From positions 248,001 through 312,000 of the forward strand of contig NZ_CP079194.1 in the NCBI RefSeq assembly GCF_019297855.1: a stretch of 64,000 nucleotides of DNA, written 5' to 3'. This document shows, one piece after another, positions 26,119 through 34,938 of the stretch. Each line of letters starts with the position of its first letter. The stretch's first letter is position 1. Under the pieces are notes generated by a model. The model made no database searches and had not been told where the DNA came from. It worked only from the letters and a program-made list of their open reading frames with translations. The translations under genes and the position numbers were made by a program. The stretch comes from Gymnodinialimonas ceratoperidinii (GTDB lineage Bacteria; Pseudomonadota; Alphaproteobacteria; Rhodobacterales; Rhodobacteraceae).

Positions 26119-27980
26119 AACAGGCTCTAATCCGCGTGGTAGACTGGCTTTCCGGCCTCGTCCGCCCCTTCGCCGAGGCCGAGGGCCCGCCGCCCCAAAG
26201 CCTCTGGCCATTCATCAAGTGGTGCCTTGCCGGCGCCTGGCCGATCATGATCGTCGCCGCGCTTTTCTCCGGGCTCGCCGGCCTGATGGAGGTCGCCGCC
26301 GCGTGGTATCTCGGCGCGCTCATCGACACGACCTCTGGCGGGACCGCCGATTACCTCGCCAGCAACGGGCTGCTGATCGCGGGCTACATCCTGTTCTACC
26401 TGCTCGTGCGGCCGCTCTTCTTCGGCACCTCCGCCGCGTTCACCGGCATCGTCCTGCCGCCCAACATCGCGCCGCTGGTGCAGTCGCGCCTGCACCGCTG
26501 GACGCTCGGCCACGACATCACATTCTTCGACAACGACTTCGCCGGGCGCGTGGCGCAGAAGCAGATGCAGGCCGCCACCGCGCTGGTCAACATCGTGACC
26601 GAGGTCATCAACGCCGCCGCCTATGCGATCATCACGCTGATGGGCACCGTCGTCCTGCTGGTGGCGATCGACTGGCGCATCGCCGCTGCGCTTGTGCTCT
26701 GGTGCGGGCTCTATTTCTTGATGATCCGCTGGTATCTGCCGCGCATCCGGGTCCGCGCCAAGGCCCGTGCCGCGACCCGCGCCAACGTCACGGGGCAGGT
26801 CGTCGACACGATCACCAACATCAAGACGGTGAAGCTGTTCGGCCATACCGATCACGAGGATTCCGCCGCCATCGGTGCGATGGACGGCTACCGCACCGCC
26901 GCGCTGCGCTTCGGCACGCTGTCCACTGGCTTCCGTTTCGCGCTGATGACGACCGCCGGGATGCTGCCGGTGGCCCTAGTGCTCGGCGGCGTCTGGATGT
27001 GGCAGAACGGGCAGGCCACCCCCGGCGACATCGCCGCCATCGGGGCCATCTCGATGCGGATTTCGCAGATGACCGGGTGGGTCTCCTTCACGCTGATGGG
27101 GATCTACGCCAATATCGGGGAGCTGGAGGACGGCATGCGCACGCTCACCCCCTCCCACGGGCTGACCGACGCGCCCGACGCAGGGCCCCTGCCCCGGCTC
27201 AGCGGCGCGATCCGGTTCGAGGGGGTCTCCTTCGCCTACGGGCAACGCTCGGGCGGGATCGACCGGATCGACCTCTCCATTGAACCGGGTGAGAAACTGG
27301 GCGTGGTGGGCGCTTCCGGTGCCGGGAAATCCACTCTCGTAGCGCTGTTGATGCGGCTCTATGATGCGGAACAGGGTCGAATCCTTGTCGATGGCACCGA
27401 CGTGCGCGACGTGACCCAGGACAGCCTGCGCCAGCAGATCGCCATGGTCACGCAAGACACCGCCATGTTCAATCGCACCGCGCGCGACAACATCCTCTAC
27501 GGCCGCCCCGATGCGAGCGAGGCCGAGGTGATCGAGGCCGCAAAGCGCGCCGAGGCCCATGACTTCATCCTCGGCCTGCGCGACCACCGCGGCAACACCG
27601 GCTATGACGCCTTCCTTGGTGAACGCGGCGTGAAGCTTTCGGGCGGGCAGCGGCAGCGCGTGGCGCTCGCGCGGGCCTTCCTCAAGGACGCGCCGGTGCT
27701 GGTGCTGGACGAGGCGACAAGCGCGCTCGATTCCGAGGTCGAGGCCGCTATTCAGGATACGCTCCACAGCGTCATGGAGGGCAAGACCGTCATCGCCATC
27801 GCGCACCGGCTCTCGACCCTCTCGGCGATGGACCGGATCATCGTGCTCGACGATGGCCGGATCGCCGAGGATGGCACTCATGAGGAGCTTCTGGCACAGA
27901 ACGGTCTCTATGCCCGCTACTGGAACCGGCAATCGGGCGGCTTCATCGGGCTGGAGGACGAAACCGCCGCCGCCCAGTAG
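26115..27980 (+). CDS. ABC exporter half-transporter B (TMD + NBD)
   Basis: 621 residues, translationally coupled to the gene before it. Same architecture: membrane domain (about 25-345), then GASGAGKSTLVALL, QQIAMVTQDTAMFNRT, LSGGQRQRVALARAFL, VLVLDEATSALDSE and IAHRLST. Sequence identity with its partner is high over the NBD and in the membrane domain (shared FFDNDFAGRVAQ / FFENDFAGRIAN, and VVDTITNIKTVKLFGHTD / VVDSYTNIHSVKLFAHHD), suggesting tandem duplication followed by divergence to a heterodimer. Inner membrane, ATP-driven export; substrate unknown. Confidence 0.94.
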   Translation: MKQALIRVVDWLSGLVRPFAEAEGPPPQSLWPFIKWCLAGAWPIMIVAALFSGLAGLMEVAAAWYLGALIDTTSGGTADYLASNGLLIAGYILFYLLVRPLFFGTSAAFTGIVLPPNIAPLVQSRLHRWTLGHDITFFDNDFAGRVAQKQMQAATALVNIVTEVINAAAYAIITLMGTVVLLVAIDWRIAAALVLWCGLYFLMIRWYLPRIRVRAKARAATRANVTGQVVDTITNIKTVKLFGHTDHEDSAAIGAMDGYRTAALRFGTLSTGFRFALMTTAGMLPVALVLGGVWMWQNGQATPGDIAAIGAISMRISQMTGWVSFTLMGIYANIGELEDGMRTLTPSHGLTDAPDAGPLPRLSGAIRFEGVSFAYGQRSGGIDRIDLSIEPGEKLGVVGASGAGKSTLVALLMRLYDAEQGRILVDGTDVRDVTQDSLRQQIAMVTQDTAMFNRTARDNILYGRPDASEAEVIEAAKRAEAHDFILGLRDHRGNTGYDAFLGERGVKLSGGQRQRVALARAFLKDAPVLVLDEATSALDSEVEAAIQDTLHSVMEGKTVIAIAHRLSTLSAMDRIIVLDDGRIAEDGTHEELLAQNGLYARYWNRQSGGFIGLEDETAAAQ

Positions 27981-28061
27981 GCGGCGCGGGTCTTGTCCCG
28001 CCGCGCGCTTTGCCGCAAAGGTCTCCCATGAACGCCACCCTTCCTTTTGACCCGGTGCCCC

Positions 28062-29288
28062 ATGGTTGAAGTCACGATCAAACGCCTCGGCCACCACGGC
28101 GACGGCATCGCCGAGGACGCCTCGGGCGCGCCGGTCTTCGTGCCGCTCACCCTGCCAGGAGAGCGCGTGTCCGGCGAAATCGAGGGCGACCGCCTTGCCG
28201 CCCCGGCAATCCTCACCCCCTCGACCGAGCGGGTGAAGGCCCCCTGCCCCCACTATAAGGCCTGCGGCGGCTGCAGCTTGATGCACGCCGCTGATGGCTT
28301 TGTCGCGGGCTGGAAGGAAGAGGTGATCGCCAAGGCCCTGCAGGCCCACGACCTGCCCGCGCCCCTGCGTCCGATCGTGACCTCGCCGCCGCGGTCACGC
28401 CGCCGCGCGACGCTGGCCGGAACGCGCACCAAGAAGGGCGCATTGGTCGGCTTCCACGCTCGGAAATCAGGCACCATCGTGCCGATCAGAGACTGTTTGC
28501 TGCTGGAGCCGGCCCTGCTGGAGGTGCTGCCGGCGCTGGAAGAGATCGTGAAGGTCGGCGCCTCCCGCTCGGCGACGCTCGGCCTCTCCGTCACGCTGAC
28601 CGAGACCGGAGTGGACCTGCACGTGACTGGCGCAAAACCCCTCGACGGGCCGCTCCGCGCGAGCCTGCCGCAGGTGGCGGGCGGGCGTTTCTCACGGCTG
28701 ACCTGGGGTGACGAGCCGGTGTTTACCGAGACCCCGCCGCGCCTGACCCTCGGCACCGCCCGCGTGATCCCGCCACCGGGCGCCTTCCTGCAAGCGACCG
28801 CCGCGGGCGAGGCTGCCCTGCAGGCCGCCGTCAGCGAGGCTGTTGGCGAGGCCCGACATATCGCCGACCTATTCTGCGGCATCGGCACTTTCGCCCTGCC
28901 ACTGGCGCAAAGCGCCTCGGTCCACGCGGTGGAGGCCGCGCCGGACCTGCTCGACGCGCTCGATCACGCGACACGGCACGCCACGGGCCTGAAGCCAATC
29001 ACCTGGGAAAAACGCGACCTGTTCCGCCGCCCGATGCTGCCGGACGAACTGGCCAAGTTCGATGCCGTCGTCATCGACCCGCCCCGCGCCGGGGCCGAGG
29101 CGCAAACTGCCGAGCTCGCGAAAGCCGGTGTGCCGGTAATCGCCGCCGTTTCCTGCAACCCCGTCACCTTTGCCCGCGACGCGGCGATGCTGGTGGCGGC
29201 GGGCTACACGCTCGACTGGGTGCAGCCGGTGGACCAGTTCCTCTGGTCACCCCACGTCGAACTCGCCGCCCGCTTCTCGCGCGCTTAG
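28062..29288 (+). CDS. class I SAM-dependent RNA (uracil-5-)methyltransferase, RlmD/TrmA family
   Basis: 408 residues from the ATG at 28062. An N-terminal TRAM domain (1-60) leads to a Cys cluster [10 protein letters not shown] (about 67-76) plus a further Cys in PIRDCLLLE, consistent with a [4Fe-4S] site. SAM motif [14 protein letters not shown] is near 268, the DPPRAG motif near 343, and the catalytic Cys in [12 protein letters not shown] near 370. Expected to make m5U in 23S rRNA or tRNA; the exact nucleotide cannot be set from sequence. Its stop overlaps the convergent dxs stop. Confidence 0.92.
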   Translation: MVEVTIKRLGHHGDGIAEDASGAPVFVPLTLPGERVSGEIEGDRLAAPAILTPSTERVKAPCPHYKACGGCSLMHAADGFVAGWKEEVIAKALQAHDLPAPLRPIVTSPPRSRRRATLAGTRTKKGALVGFHARKSGTIVPIRDCLLLEPALLEVLPALEEIVKVGASRSATLGLSVTLTETGVDLHVTGAKPLDGPLRASLPQVAGGRFSRLTWGDEPVFTETPPRLTLGTARVIPPPGAFLQATAAGEAALQAAVSEAVGEARHIADLFCGIGTFALPLAQSASVHAVEAAPDLLDALDHATRHATGLKPITWEKRDLFRRPMLPDELAKFDAVVIDPPRAGAEAQTAELAKAGVPVIAAVSCNPVTFARDAAMLVAAGYTLDWVQPVDQFLWSPHVELAARFSRA

Positions 29289-31207
29289 GCGCGCTGGCTC
29301 AGAACCTCGACGCCGAGGGTGGTGAGCACCTTAGCCACGATGTCCTCGGCATTCATCCCGGCAATCGCATACATGTCGCGCGGGCTGGCCTGGTCGATGA
29401 AGATGTCGGGCAGCACCATGGAGCGGTATTTTAGCCCGGTGTCGAAGATGCACTTCTCGGCCAACAATTGCGCCACGTGAGAGCCGAAGCCGCCGACAGC
29501 GCCTTCCTCGACGGTGATCAGCGCCTCGTGGTGGCGGGCGAGTTGCAGGATCAACGCCTCGTCGAGCGGCTTGGCGAAGCGGGCGTCGGCGATGGTCGGG
29601 GTGATGCCGCGAGCGGTGAGGGTCTCGGCGGCCTCCTGAACCTCCTTCAGGCGGGTGCCGAAATTGAGGATCGCGACCCGCGCGCCCTCCTGAATCATCC
29701 TGCCCTTGCCGATCTCCAGCGCTTGCCCGCGCTCGGGCAGGTCGACGCCGACGCCCTCGCCGCGCGGGAAGCGGAAAGCCGAGGGGCGATCATCGATCTC
29801 CAACGCAGTGCGGACCATGTGGCGCAGCTCGGCCTCGTCGGCGGCGGCCATCACCACCATGCCGGGCAGGTTGCTCATGAAACTGATGTCGTAGCTGCCG
29901 GCGTGGGTGCAGCCGTCCGCCCCCACCAGCCCGGCGCGGTCGATGGCGAAACGCACCGGCAGGCGCTGGATCGCGACGTCGTGGACGATCTGATCGTAGC
30001 CGCGTTGCAGGAACGTCGAGTAGATCGCCGCGAAGGGCTTCAACCCGCCCGCGGCCATCCCGGCGGCGAAGGTGACGCCATGCTGCTCGGCAATGCCCAC
30101 GTCGAAACACCGGCTCGGGAACCGCTCGGCAAACAGGTCGAGCCCGGTGCCGTCGGGCATCGCGGCGGTGACGGCGACGATCTTCGGGTCATCCTCGGCC
30201 TCGGCAATCAGGCTCTGCGCGAACACCTTGGTGTAGCTCGGCGCATTCGACGGCGCTTTCATCTGCTCACCGGTGGCGATGTCGAACTTGGCAGTCGCAT
30301 GGCCCCGGTCGGGCCGGTTCTCGGAGTAGCCCTTCCCCTTCTTGGTGATCGCATGGATCAGGATCGGCCCGTCAGCGCGGTCCTTCACGGTGCGCAGCAC
30401 CGACAGGAGGCTCTCCATATCATGGCCGTCGATCGGCCCGACGTAGGAGAAGCCGAGCTCCTCGAACAGCGTCCCACCCACGGTCACCGACTTCAGCAGC
30501 TCTTTCGCCCGCCGCGCGCCCTCCTGGAACGGGCCGGGGAGCAGCGACACCGCGCCCTTGGCGGCGGCCTTGAACTCCTGAAACGGAGCCCCGGCGTAGA
30601 GCCGCGAGAGGTAGGAGGACATGGCACCGGTCGGCGGCGCAATCGACATTTCGTTGTCGTTGAGGATCACGATCAAGCGCTTGCCCAGATGGCCCGCGTT
30701 GTTCATCGCCTCGAAGGCCATGCCACCGGACATGGCACCATCACCGATCACCGCGATGGCATCCCCGTGGCCGGTCTCGCTGTCACCGCCCAGATCGCGT
30801 GCGACGGCAAAGCCCAACGCGGCAGAGATCGAGGTCGAGGAATGCGCCGCCCCGAAGGGATCATAAACGCTCTCGCTGCGCTTGGTGAAACCCGACAGCC
30901 CGTCCTTCTGACGGATGGTCAGCATCTGGTCGCGCCGCCCGGTCAGGATCTTGTGCGGATAGCTCTGGTGCGAGACATCCCAGACCAGCTTGTCGCGCGG
31001 CGTGTCGAAGACCGCATGCAGCGCCACCGTCATCTCCACCACGCCCAACCCGGCACCGAAATGGCCCCCGGTCTGGCTCACCGTCCAGATCATCTCTGCG
31101 CGCAATTCATCGGCCAGACGCTCCAGCTCGACATTGCTCAACCCCTTGAGATCGTGCGGAGAATGTACCTTGTCCAGCAAAGGGGTCTTCGGGCGCTCGC
31201 TCATCAT
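29285..31207 (-). CDS. dxs: 1-deoxy-D-xylulose-5-phosphate synthase
   Basis: 640 residues. TPP enzyme joining pyruvate and glyceraldehyde-3-phosphate, first step of the non-mevalonate isoprenoid route. The TPP motif [18 protein letters not shown] is near 152-169 and the preceding [11 protein letters not shown] near 48; the transketolase C-terminal domain contains the [13 protein letters not shown] segment near 425. Start is one of two adjacent ATGs (31207, 31204), the second better spaced from AGGA. It is last in the HDAC-like, xseB, ispA, dxs set and shares this operon with the farnesyl diphosphate synthase. Confidence 0.97.
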   Translation of the reverse strand: MMSERPKTPLLDKVHSPHDLKGLSNVELERLADELRAEMIWTVSQTGGHFGAGLGVVEMTVALHAVFDTPRDKLVWDVSHQSYPHKILTGRRDQMLTIRQKDGLSGFTKRSESVYDPFGAAHSSTSISAALGFAVARDLGGDSETGHGDAIAVIGDGAMSGGMAFEAMNNAGHLGKRLIVILNDNEMSIAPPTGAMSSYLSRLYAGAPFQEFKAAAKGAVSLLPGPFQEGARRAKELLKSVTVGGTLFEELGFSYVGPIDGHDMESLLSVLRTVKDRADGPILIHAITKKGKGYSENRPDRGHATAKFDIATGEQMKAPSNAPSYTKVFAQSLIAEAEDDPKIVAVTAAMPDGTGLDLFAERFPSRCFDVGIAEQHGVTFAAGMAAGGLKPFAAIYSTFLQRGYDQIVHDVAIQRLPVRFAIDRAGLVGADGCTHAGSYDISFMSNLPGMVVMAAADEAELRHMVRTALEIDDRPSAFRFPRGEGVGVDLPERGQALEIGKGRMIQEGARVAILNFGTRLKEVQEAAETLTARGITPTIADARFAKPLDEALILQLARHHEALITVEEGAVGGFGSHVAQLLAEKCIFDTGLKYRSMVLPDIFIDQASPRDMYAIAGMNAEDIVAKVLTTLGVEVLSQRA

Positions 31208-31258
31208 GATCCTGCTTTGGTTCGGCTGCGGTACGTCCCTTTACATAAGGGGGCGGGG

Positions 31259-32125
31259 CTACTTGTCACGGGCTACTATGTAATGCGCCAGATCGCAAAG
31301 TGTCTGCGCCCTATCGCCATAGGGCCGAAGCGCCGCAGTTGCCTCCTGCACAAGGGCCGCCGCACGGGCCTTGGCCTCGGCCAGTCCCAGCAGGGAAACG
31401 AAGGTTGCCTTCCCGGCCTCCGCATCCTTGCGCAGCGCCTTGCCGGCGGTGGCGGCGTCGCCCTCCACATCCAGCACATCGTCGGCGATCTGGAAGGCGA
31501 GCCCGATGGCTTCCGCGTAGCGCCGCAGGGGCTCCGGGTCCGCGCCGCCAAGGATCGCACCCGATAGCGCGGGCCATTCGATCAGCCGCCCGGTCTTGTT
31601 GGCCTGCAACTCGGTGATCTCTTCCAGCGTCAGAGCGCGCCCGGCGGTCTCGGCGGCAATATCCTGCGCCTGCCCCAGCACCATGCCCTGCGCGCCGCTG
31701 GCCTTCGCAAGGCTTGCCACCAGCGCAACGCGCTCTTCGGCCGTGCCAGCCCCCTCGCGGCCCAGCAACTCGAACGCAAAGCTCTGCAAGGCGTCGCCGA
31801 CCAGAACCGCTGTCGCCTCGTCCCATTTCTTGTGCACCGTGGGCTGGCCGCGCCGCAGATCGTCGTCATCCATCGCGGGCAGGTCATCATGGACAAGGCT
31901 ATAGGCGTGCAGGCATTCCACCGCGCCCGCCGCGTAAAGGGCGCGGGCTTGCGGCACGTCGAACAGCGCCGCGCTTTCCAGCGCAAGAAAGCCGCGCAGG
32001 CGTTTGCCGCCCGCCGTCGCATAGCGCATGCCTTGCGCGATATTATCCGCGCCCAGCTCTGCCATCTGGTCTGTCAGGAAATCACCGATGCGGGTTTGCG
32101 CATCGCCCAAGGCCGTCTTGAACAC
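31259..32125 (-). CDS. ispA: farnesyl diphosphate synthase
   Basis: 288 residues from a GTG at 32125, three nucleotides after the xseB stop. It condenses dimethylallyl and isopentenyl diphosphates to geranyl and farnesyl diphosphate. The first Asp-rich motif HDDLPAMDDDDLRRG (near 80-94) and second motif IADDVLDVEG (near 214) are present; residues before the first motif (ECLHAYSLV) include the aromatic or bulky positions that limit chain length in farnesyl enzymes. It feeds the downstream carotenoid, quinone and undecaprenyl paths; dxs is 51 nt further on. Confidence 0.95.
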   Translation of the reverse strand: MFKTALGDAQTRIGDFLTDQMAELGADNIAQGMRYATAGGKRLRGFLALESAALFDVPQARALYAAGAVECLHAYSLVHDDLPAMDDDDLRRGQPTVHKKWDEATAVLVGDALQSFAFELLGREGAGTAEERVALVASLAKASGAQGMVLGQAQDIAAETAGRALTLEEITELQANKTGRLIEWPALSGAILGGADPEPLRRYAEAIGLAFQIADDVLDVEGDAATAGKALRKDAEAGKATFVSLLGLAEAKARAAALVQEATAALRPYGDRAQTLCDLAHYIVARDK

Positions 32126-32128
32126 CTG

Positions 32129-32371
32129 TTACAGGCCCTCGACCGGGGTCGCGCCTTTCGGCTGTCCGTTCGCGTCGAGGGTGATCTGCGCGACCTTTTC
32201 TTCGGCCTCTTTCAGCTTCGCCTCGCAGCGGGCTTTCAGCGCCGCGCCCCGCTCGTACAGCTTGATGGAATCCTCCAGCGCCACATCGCCCCGGTCCAAC
32301 TGGGTCACCACCTGCTCCAGCTCGCGGATCGCATCCTCGAAGCTCATCTCCTCGATGGGTTTATCGGTCAT
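32129..32371 (-). CDS. xseB: exodeoxyribonuclease VII small subunit
   Basis: 80 residues, helical, with the XseB signature FEDAIRELEQVVTQLDRGDVALEDSIKLYERG. It partners the large subunit XseA in single-strand DNA degradation and stabilises it. It overlaps the upstream HDAC-like gene by 11 nt and precedes ispA by 3 nt. This xseB-ispA-dxs order is widespread in Proteobacteria. XseA is not in the window. Confidence 0.95.
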   Translation of the reverse strand: MTDKPIEEMSFEDAIRELEQVVTQLDRGDVALEDSIKLYERGAALKARCEAKLKEAEEKVAQITLDANGQPKGATPVEGL

Positions 32372-33284
32372 CGTGGTCCTCCAGTTCCGTCACATGGGCG
32401 AGCACGCCGTCGCCGAGCCCCTGAAGATCATAACCGCCCTCCAAAGTCGAGACGATGCGCCCCTCGCAGACCTCCTCCGCGACCTTCACCAGCTCGCGCG
32501 TGACCCAGGCGAAATCCTCGGTCTCCCAGTTGAGCTGCGCCAGCGGATCGCGGGCGTGGGCGTCGAACCCGGCCGAGATGAAGATCATCTCCGGCTCGAA
32601 ATCGCGCAGGCGGGGGAAGACGTGGCTTTCATAGCGCGAGCGCATCGCCTGCCCGTCCGATCCCGGCGGCAGCGGCAGGTTCATCACGTTGTCGGACGCG
32701 CCGCGCTCGTGCACCGCGCCCGAGCCGGGATAGAGCGGCATCTGGTGGCTGGAGATGAACAGGGCGCGGGGCTCGTCCCACAGCAGATCCTGCGTACCGT
32801 TGCCATGGTGGACGTCGAAATCGACGATGGCCACGCGGGCGAGGCCGTGGCGCTCCAACGCGTGACGCGCAGCGATTGCGACGTTGCCGAACAGGCAGAA
32901 GCCCATGGCGCGGGTCTTCTCCGCGTGGTGTCCGGGCGGCCGCGTCGCCACGAAAGCGCGCTTGTGGACGCCGGAAAGCACCCGGTCGACCGCCAGCAAG
33001 CAGCCCCCGACCCCGCGCATCGCGGCCTCCCAAGTGCCGGGCGAGGCGCTTGTATCCGCATCGATCTGCGCGAGCCCTGCCTCCGGCATCGCGTTGCGCA
33101 TGGCGTCGATATAGGTCTGCGGATGGCAGAGCGCGACGTCGTCCTCGACCCCGAGCGGCGCTTCCACGCGGTCGGCCTCCACCTCCGTCAGAACGGCGAA
33201 GACCGTCTCGAGCCTTGCGATGCGTTCAGGGTGTCCTTCCGGCATTTCATGGTGAAGTCCCGAGGGGTTGTTGACGATCAGCAT
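32361..33284 (-). CDS. histone deacetylase family (arginase/deacetylase fold) protein
   Basis: 307 residues when started at the ATG at 33284 (GGAAG upstream); an ATG at 33311 adds nine residues. The zinc-dependent deacetylase signature is complete: ATRPPGHHAEKT, VDFDVHHGNGTQD (Asp and His zinc ligands) and ISAGFDAHARDPLA (third ligand). Family members act on acetylated polyamines or proteins; acetoin-utilisation-like naming is also used. The actual substrate is unknown. It is translationally coupled to xseB and probably starts the operon toward ispA and dxs. A CtrA-type box lies 200 nt upstream. Confidence 0.9.
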   Translation of the reverse strand: MLIVNNPSGLHHEMPEGHPERIARLETVFAVLTEVEADRVEAPLGVEDDVALCHPQTYIDAMRNAMPEAGLAQIDADTSASPGTWEAAMRGVGGCLLAVDRVLSGVHKRAFVATRPPGHHAEKTRAMGFCLFGNVAIAARHALERHGLARVAIVDFDVHHGNGTQDLLWDEPRALFISSHQMPLYPGSGAVHERGASDNVMNLPLPPGSDGQAMRSRYESHVFPRLRDFEPEMIFISAGFDAHARDPLAQLNWETEDFAWVTRELVKVAEEVCEGRIVSTLEGGYDLQGLGDGVLAHVTELEDHDDR

Positions 33285-33558
33285 GGAGAGGCTTCCGTTC
33301 TGTTGCAGCATGGGTTCAGCGCCGACAGGCCGGCGCGGGGCGTTTGAGCCAATGTAGCTGCCTCAGGGAGGGAGTGCGAGGACCGCTTGGCCGAAATTGC
33401 GAGAGCGTGCAGGAAGTTGCACGTCGCGCGGCGCGTAGCGTCTCAGGTGAGGGGGATGTACGGGAGCCCGGCGATGGGCTTGGTTAACAAGACCTTAACG
33501 CCTGGCAAGATTTTGTTGAGGATCAACTGGTTAGCGAATTGTGCAAGCTTGAACAGGG
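33285..33558. other. 274-nt intergenic region between petR and the HDAC-like gene
   Basis: No convincing gene. It contains a CtrA-type box (33484-33498), and AT-richer sequence between 33484 and 33560 where a minus-strand promoter for the HDAC-like, xseB, ispA, dxs operon could lie. A plus-strand open frame at 33387-33653 runs antisense into petR and is not supported by any motif. Confidence 0.5.
33484..33498. promoter_or_regulatory. CtrA-type box TTAA-N7-TTAA
   Basis: TTAA at 33484-33487 and TTAA at 33495-33498 are separated by exactly seven nucleotides, the alphaproteobacterial CtrA consensus. It lies upstream of the HDAC-like gene on the minus strand. The consensus is short, so chance occurrence is not excluded. 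Confidence 0.45.
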
Positions 33559-34269
33559 TCAATCCGGGGCCAGCATGTAGCCCGCCCCCCGGACCGTCTG
33601 AAGATACCGCGGCTGCTTCGGATTCATCTCGATCTTGCGCCGCAGCCGGGTGATCTGAACGTCCACGGCCCGCTCCTGAACAGGGTCTCCCCCGACCTTG
33701 TCCCGATTCAGCAGGCTCACCAATTCGCCCCGCGACAGGGCCTCCGCCGGCTGGTGGGCAAAGATCCGCATCAGCGCCGCCTCCGTCGCCGTCAGCCGCA
33801 CCGGATCCTGCCCCTGCCACAGCTCGCCCCGCTCGATATCATAGCGCACCGGCCCGAGGTGGAGGACCTGCGGCACCGTCGCATCCTCGACCGGCGCCGG
33901 CATCCGCCGCAGGATCGCATTGATCCGCAAAAGAAGCTCCTTCGGCTCGAAAGGCTTCGGCAGGTAATCGTCGGCCCCCGCCTCCAACCCCTCGATCCGA
34001 TCCCCGGACTCCCCCTTCGCGGTGAGCAGCAGGATCGGCGTCGCGTCCGAGGTCCGAATGCCGCGACACAGGCTCAACCCGTCCTCCCCCGGCATCATCA
34101 CGTCCAGCACGATCAAGTCGAAGCTCAGTCCCGCCAGCAAAACACGCGCATGCGCCGCATCGCGCGCCCCCGTGGCCATGAAACCGTTCCGCATGAGGAA
34201 TTTCTGAAGCAGCGTCCGGATGCGTTCATCGTCGTCAACGATCAGGATGTGCGCCCCGATATCCATCAT
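33559..34269 (-). CDS. petR: OmpR-type response regulator, PetR homologue
   Basis: 236 residues. Receiver domain (1-125) with acidic triplet DDD12-14, phosphoacceptor Asp56 in LIVLDVMMPGEDG, and Lys in DDYLPKPFEPKEL; winged-helix DNA-binding domain (about 140-232) with the Arg/Lys-rich RAVDVQITRLRRKIE recognition stretch. It overlaps the MarR gene by 4 nt. This two-gene order, regulator with a MarR partner, matches Rhodobacter petP-petR, known to affect cytochrome bc1 expression and respiratory or photosynthetic growth. Here no pet (bc1) genes lie beside it, so the symbol is by homology of arrangement. Confidence 0.85.
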   Translation of the reverse strand: MMDIGAHILIVDDDERIRTLLQKFLMRNGFMATGARDAAHARVLLAGLSFDLIVLDVMMPGEDGLSLCRGIRTSDATPILLLTAKGESGDRIEGLEAGADDYLPKPFEPKELLLRINAILRRMPAPVEDATVPQVLHLGPVRYDIERGELWQGQDPVRLTATEAALMRIFAHQPAEALSRGELVSLLNRDKVGGDPVQERAVDVQITRLRRKIEMNPKQPRYLQTVRGAGYMLAPD

Positions 34270-34772
34270 TGCCCCTTCTCCACGTTCTCGAGGTAATGGC
34301 GGCGCATGTCCGGATCCATCATCTCCTCCAGAACGGCGCGAAACCCCGAAACAGCCTCCGGCCCCGCATTGCGAAAGGCCGCGCGCATCCGGTTCCGCTG
34401 CGATTCACTCAACGCGCGCTCCAGCGCCTCCCCTTCCTCGGTCAGATAAAGATGCCGCTCCCGCTTGTCCCTGATCCCCACACGCGCCTCGACCAGCCCA
34501 TCCTCAACCAGCGTCCGCAGCACGCGGTTCAGCGATTGCTTGGTCACACCAAGGATCGACAGCAGGTTATTCACCGTCGTCCCCGGCGTCCGGCTGATGA
34601 AATGCACCGCACGATGGTGGGCCCGGCCATAGCCCCGCTCGGCCAGGATCAGGTCCGGATCAGCGGTAAAACCCCGATAGGCAAAGAACATCGCCTCGAT
34701 CCCGCGCCGCAACTGCTCGTCGGTCAGGAACAGCAAGCTGTCTCGCCCCATCGCTGCGCCTCGGTCTGACAT
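34266..34772 (-). CDS. petP: MarR-family transcriptional regulator, PetP homologue
   Basis: 168 residues. Winged helix of the MarR type: LLSILGVTKQSLNRVLRTLVEDGLVEAR (about 75-100) is the recognition region and RDKRERHLYLTEEGEALE (about 103-120) the wing. Translation couples to petR (4-nt overlap), so both are one transcript. It is divergent from ilvE over 166 nt, and a GTCA-N7-TGAC palindrome in that gap is a candidate operator. Family members are usually dimeric repressors; the signal is unknown. In Rhodobacter the pair is required for normal respiratory growth (known). Confidence 0.85.
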   Translation of the reverse strand: MSDRGAAMGRDSLLFLTDEQLRRGIEAMFFAYRGFTADPDLILAERGYGRAHHRAVHFISRTPGTTVNNLLSILGVTKQSLNRVLRTLVEDGLVEARVGIRDKRERHLYLTEEGEALERALSESQRNRMRAAFRNAGPEAVSGFRAVLEEMMDPDMRRHYLENVEKGQ

Positions 34773-34800
34773 GCGGTCCCTCCTGTTTCTTCCAGTTTAT

Positions 34801-34815
34801 GTCAGCCTTGTTGAC
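34801..34815. promoter_or_regulatory. candidate MarR operator between petP and ilvE
   Basis: GTCA at 34801-34804 and TGAC at 34812-34815 form an inverted repeat with a 7-nt spacer, 29 nt upstream of the petP start, where autorepression would act. A further TTGACT...AATCAA arrangement overlaps it (34811-34830). Binding is inferred only from position and symmetry. Confidence 0.4.
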
Positions 34816-34887
34816 TTTCCAAGAATCAATTGCTAGCCAAATCGTCAGTGTGCGTAACTTTATGACCGAAACCGGCCTCGATTGCGC

Positions 34888-34919
34888 AATTTCTGGAAAT
34901 TTTGCCTGTGTATTAGGCA
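34888..34919 (+). promoter_or_regulatory. two adjacent palindromes in the ilvE promoter region
   Basis: AATTTC-TG-GAAATT (34888-34901) is a perfect 14-nt palindrome; two nucleotides later TGCCT-N7-AGGCA (34903-34919) is a second inverted repeat. Together they end 19 nt before the ilvE start codon at 34939, so they could be operators or fold in the 5' leader. TATTAG (34911-34916) within the second could act as a -10. Confidence 0.4.
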
Positions 34920-34938
34920 CATACAAGGGACGGGACCA

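Noticed and set aside
29468..31567. 700-codon open frame opposite dxs and ispA
   Set aside because: Antisense of two well-identified genes, low-complexity composition, no Shine-Dalgarno or family motif.
33387..33653. Plus-strand open frame between the HDAC-like gene and petR
   Set aside because: It enters petR on the antisense strand and has no signal or motif.
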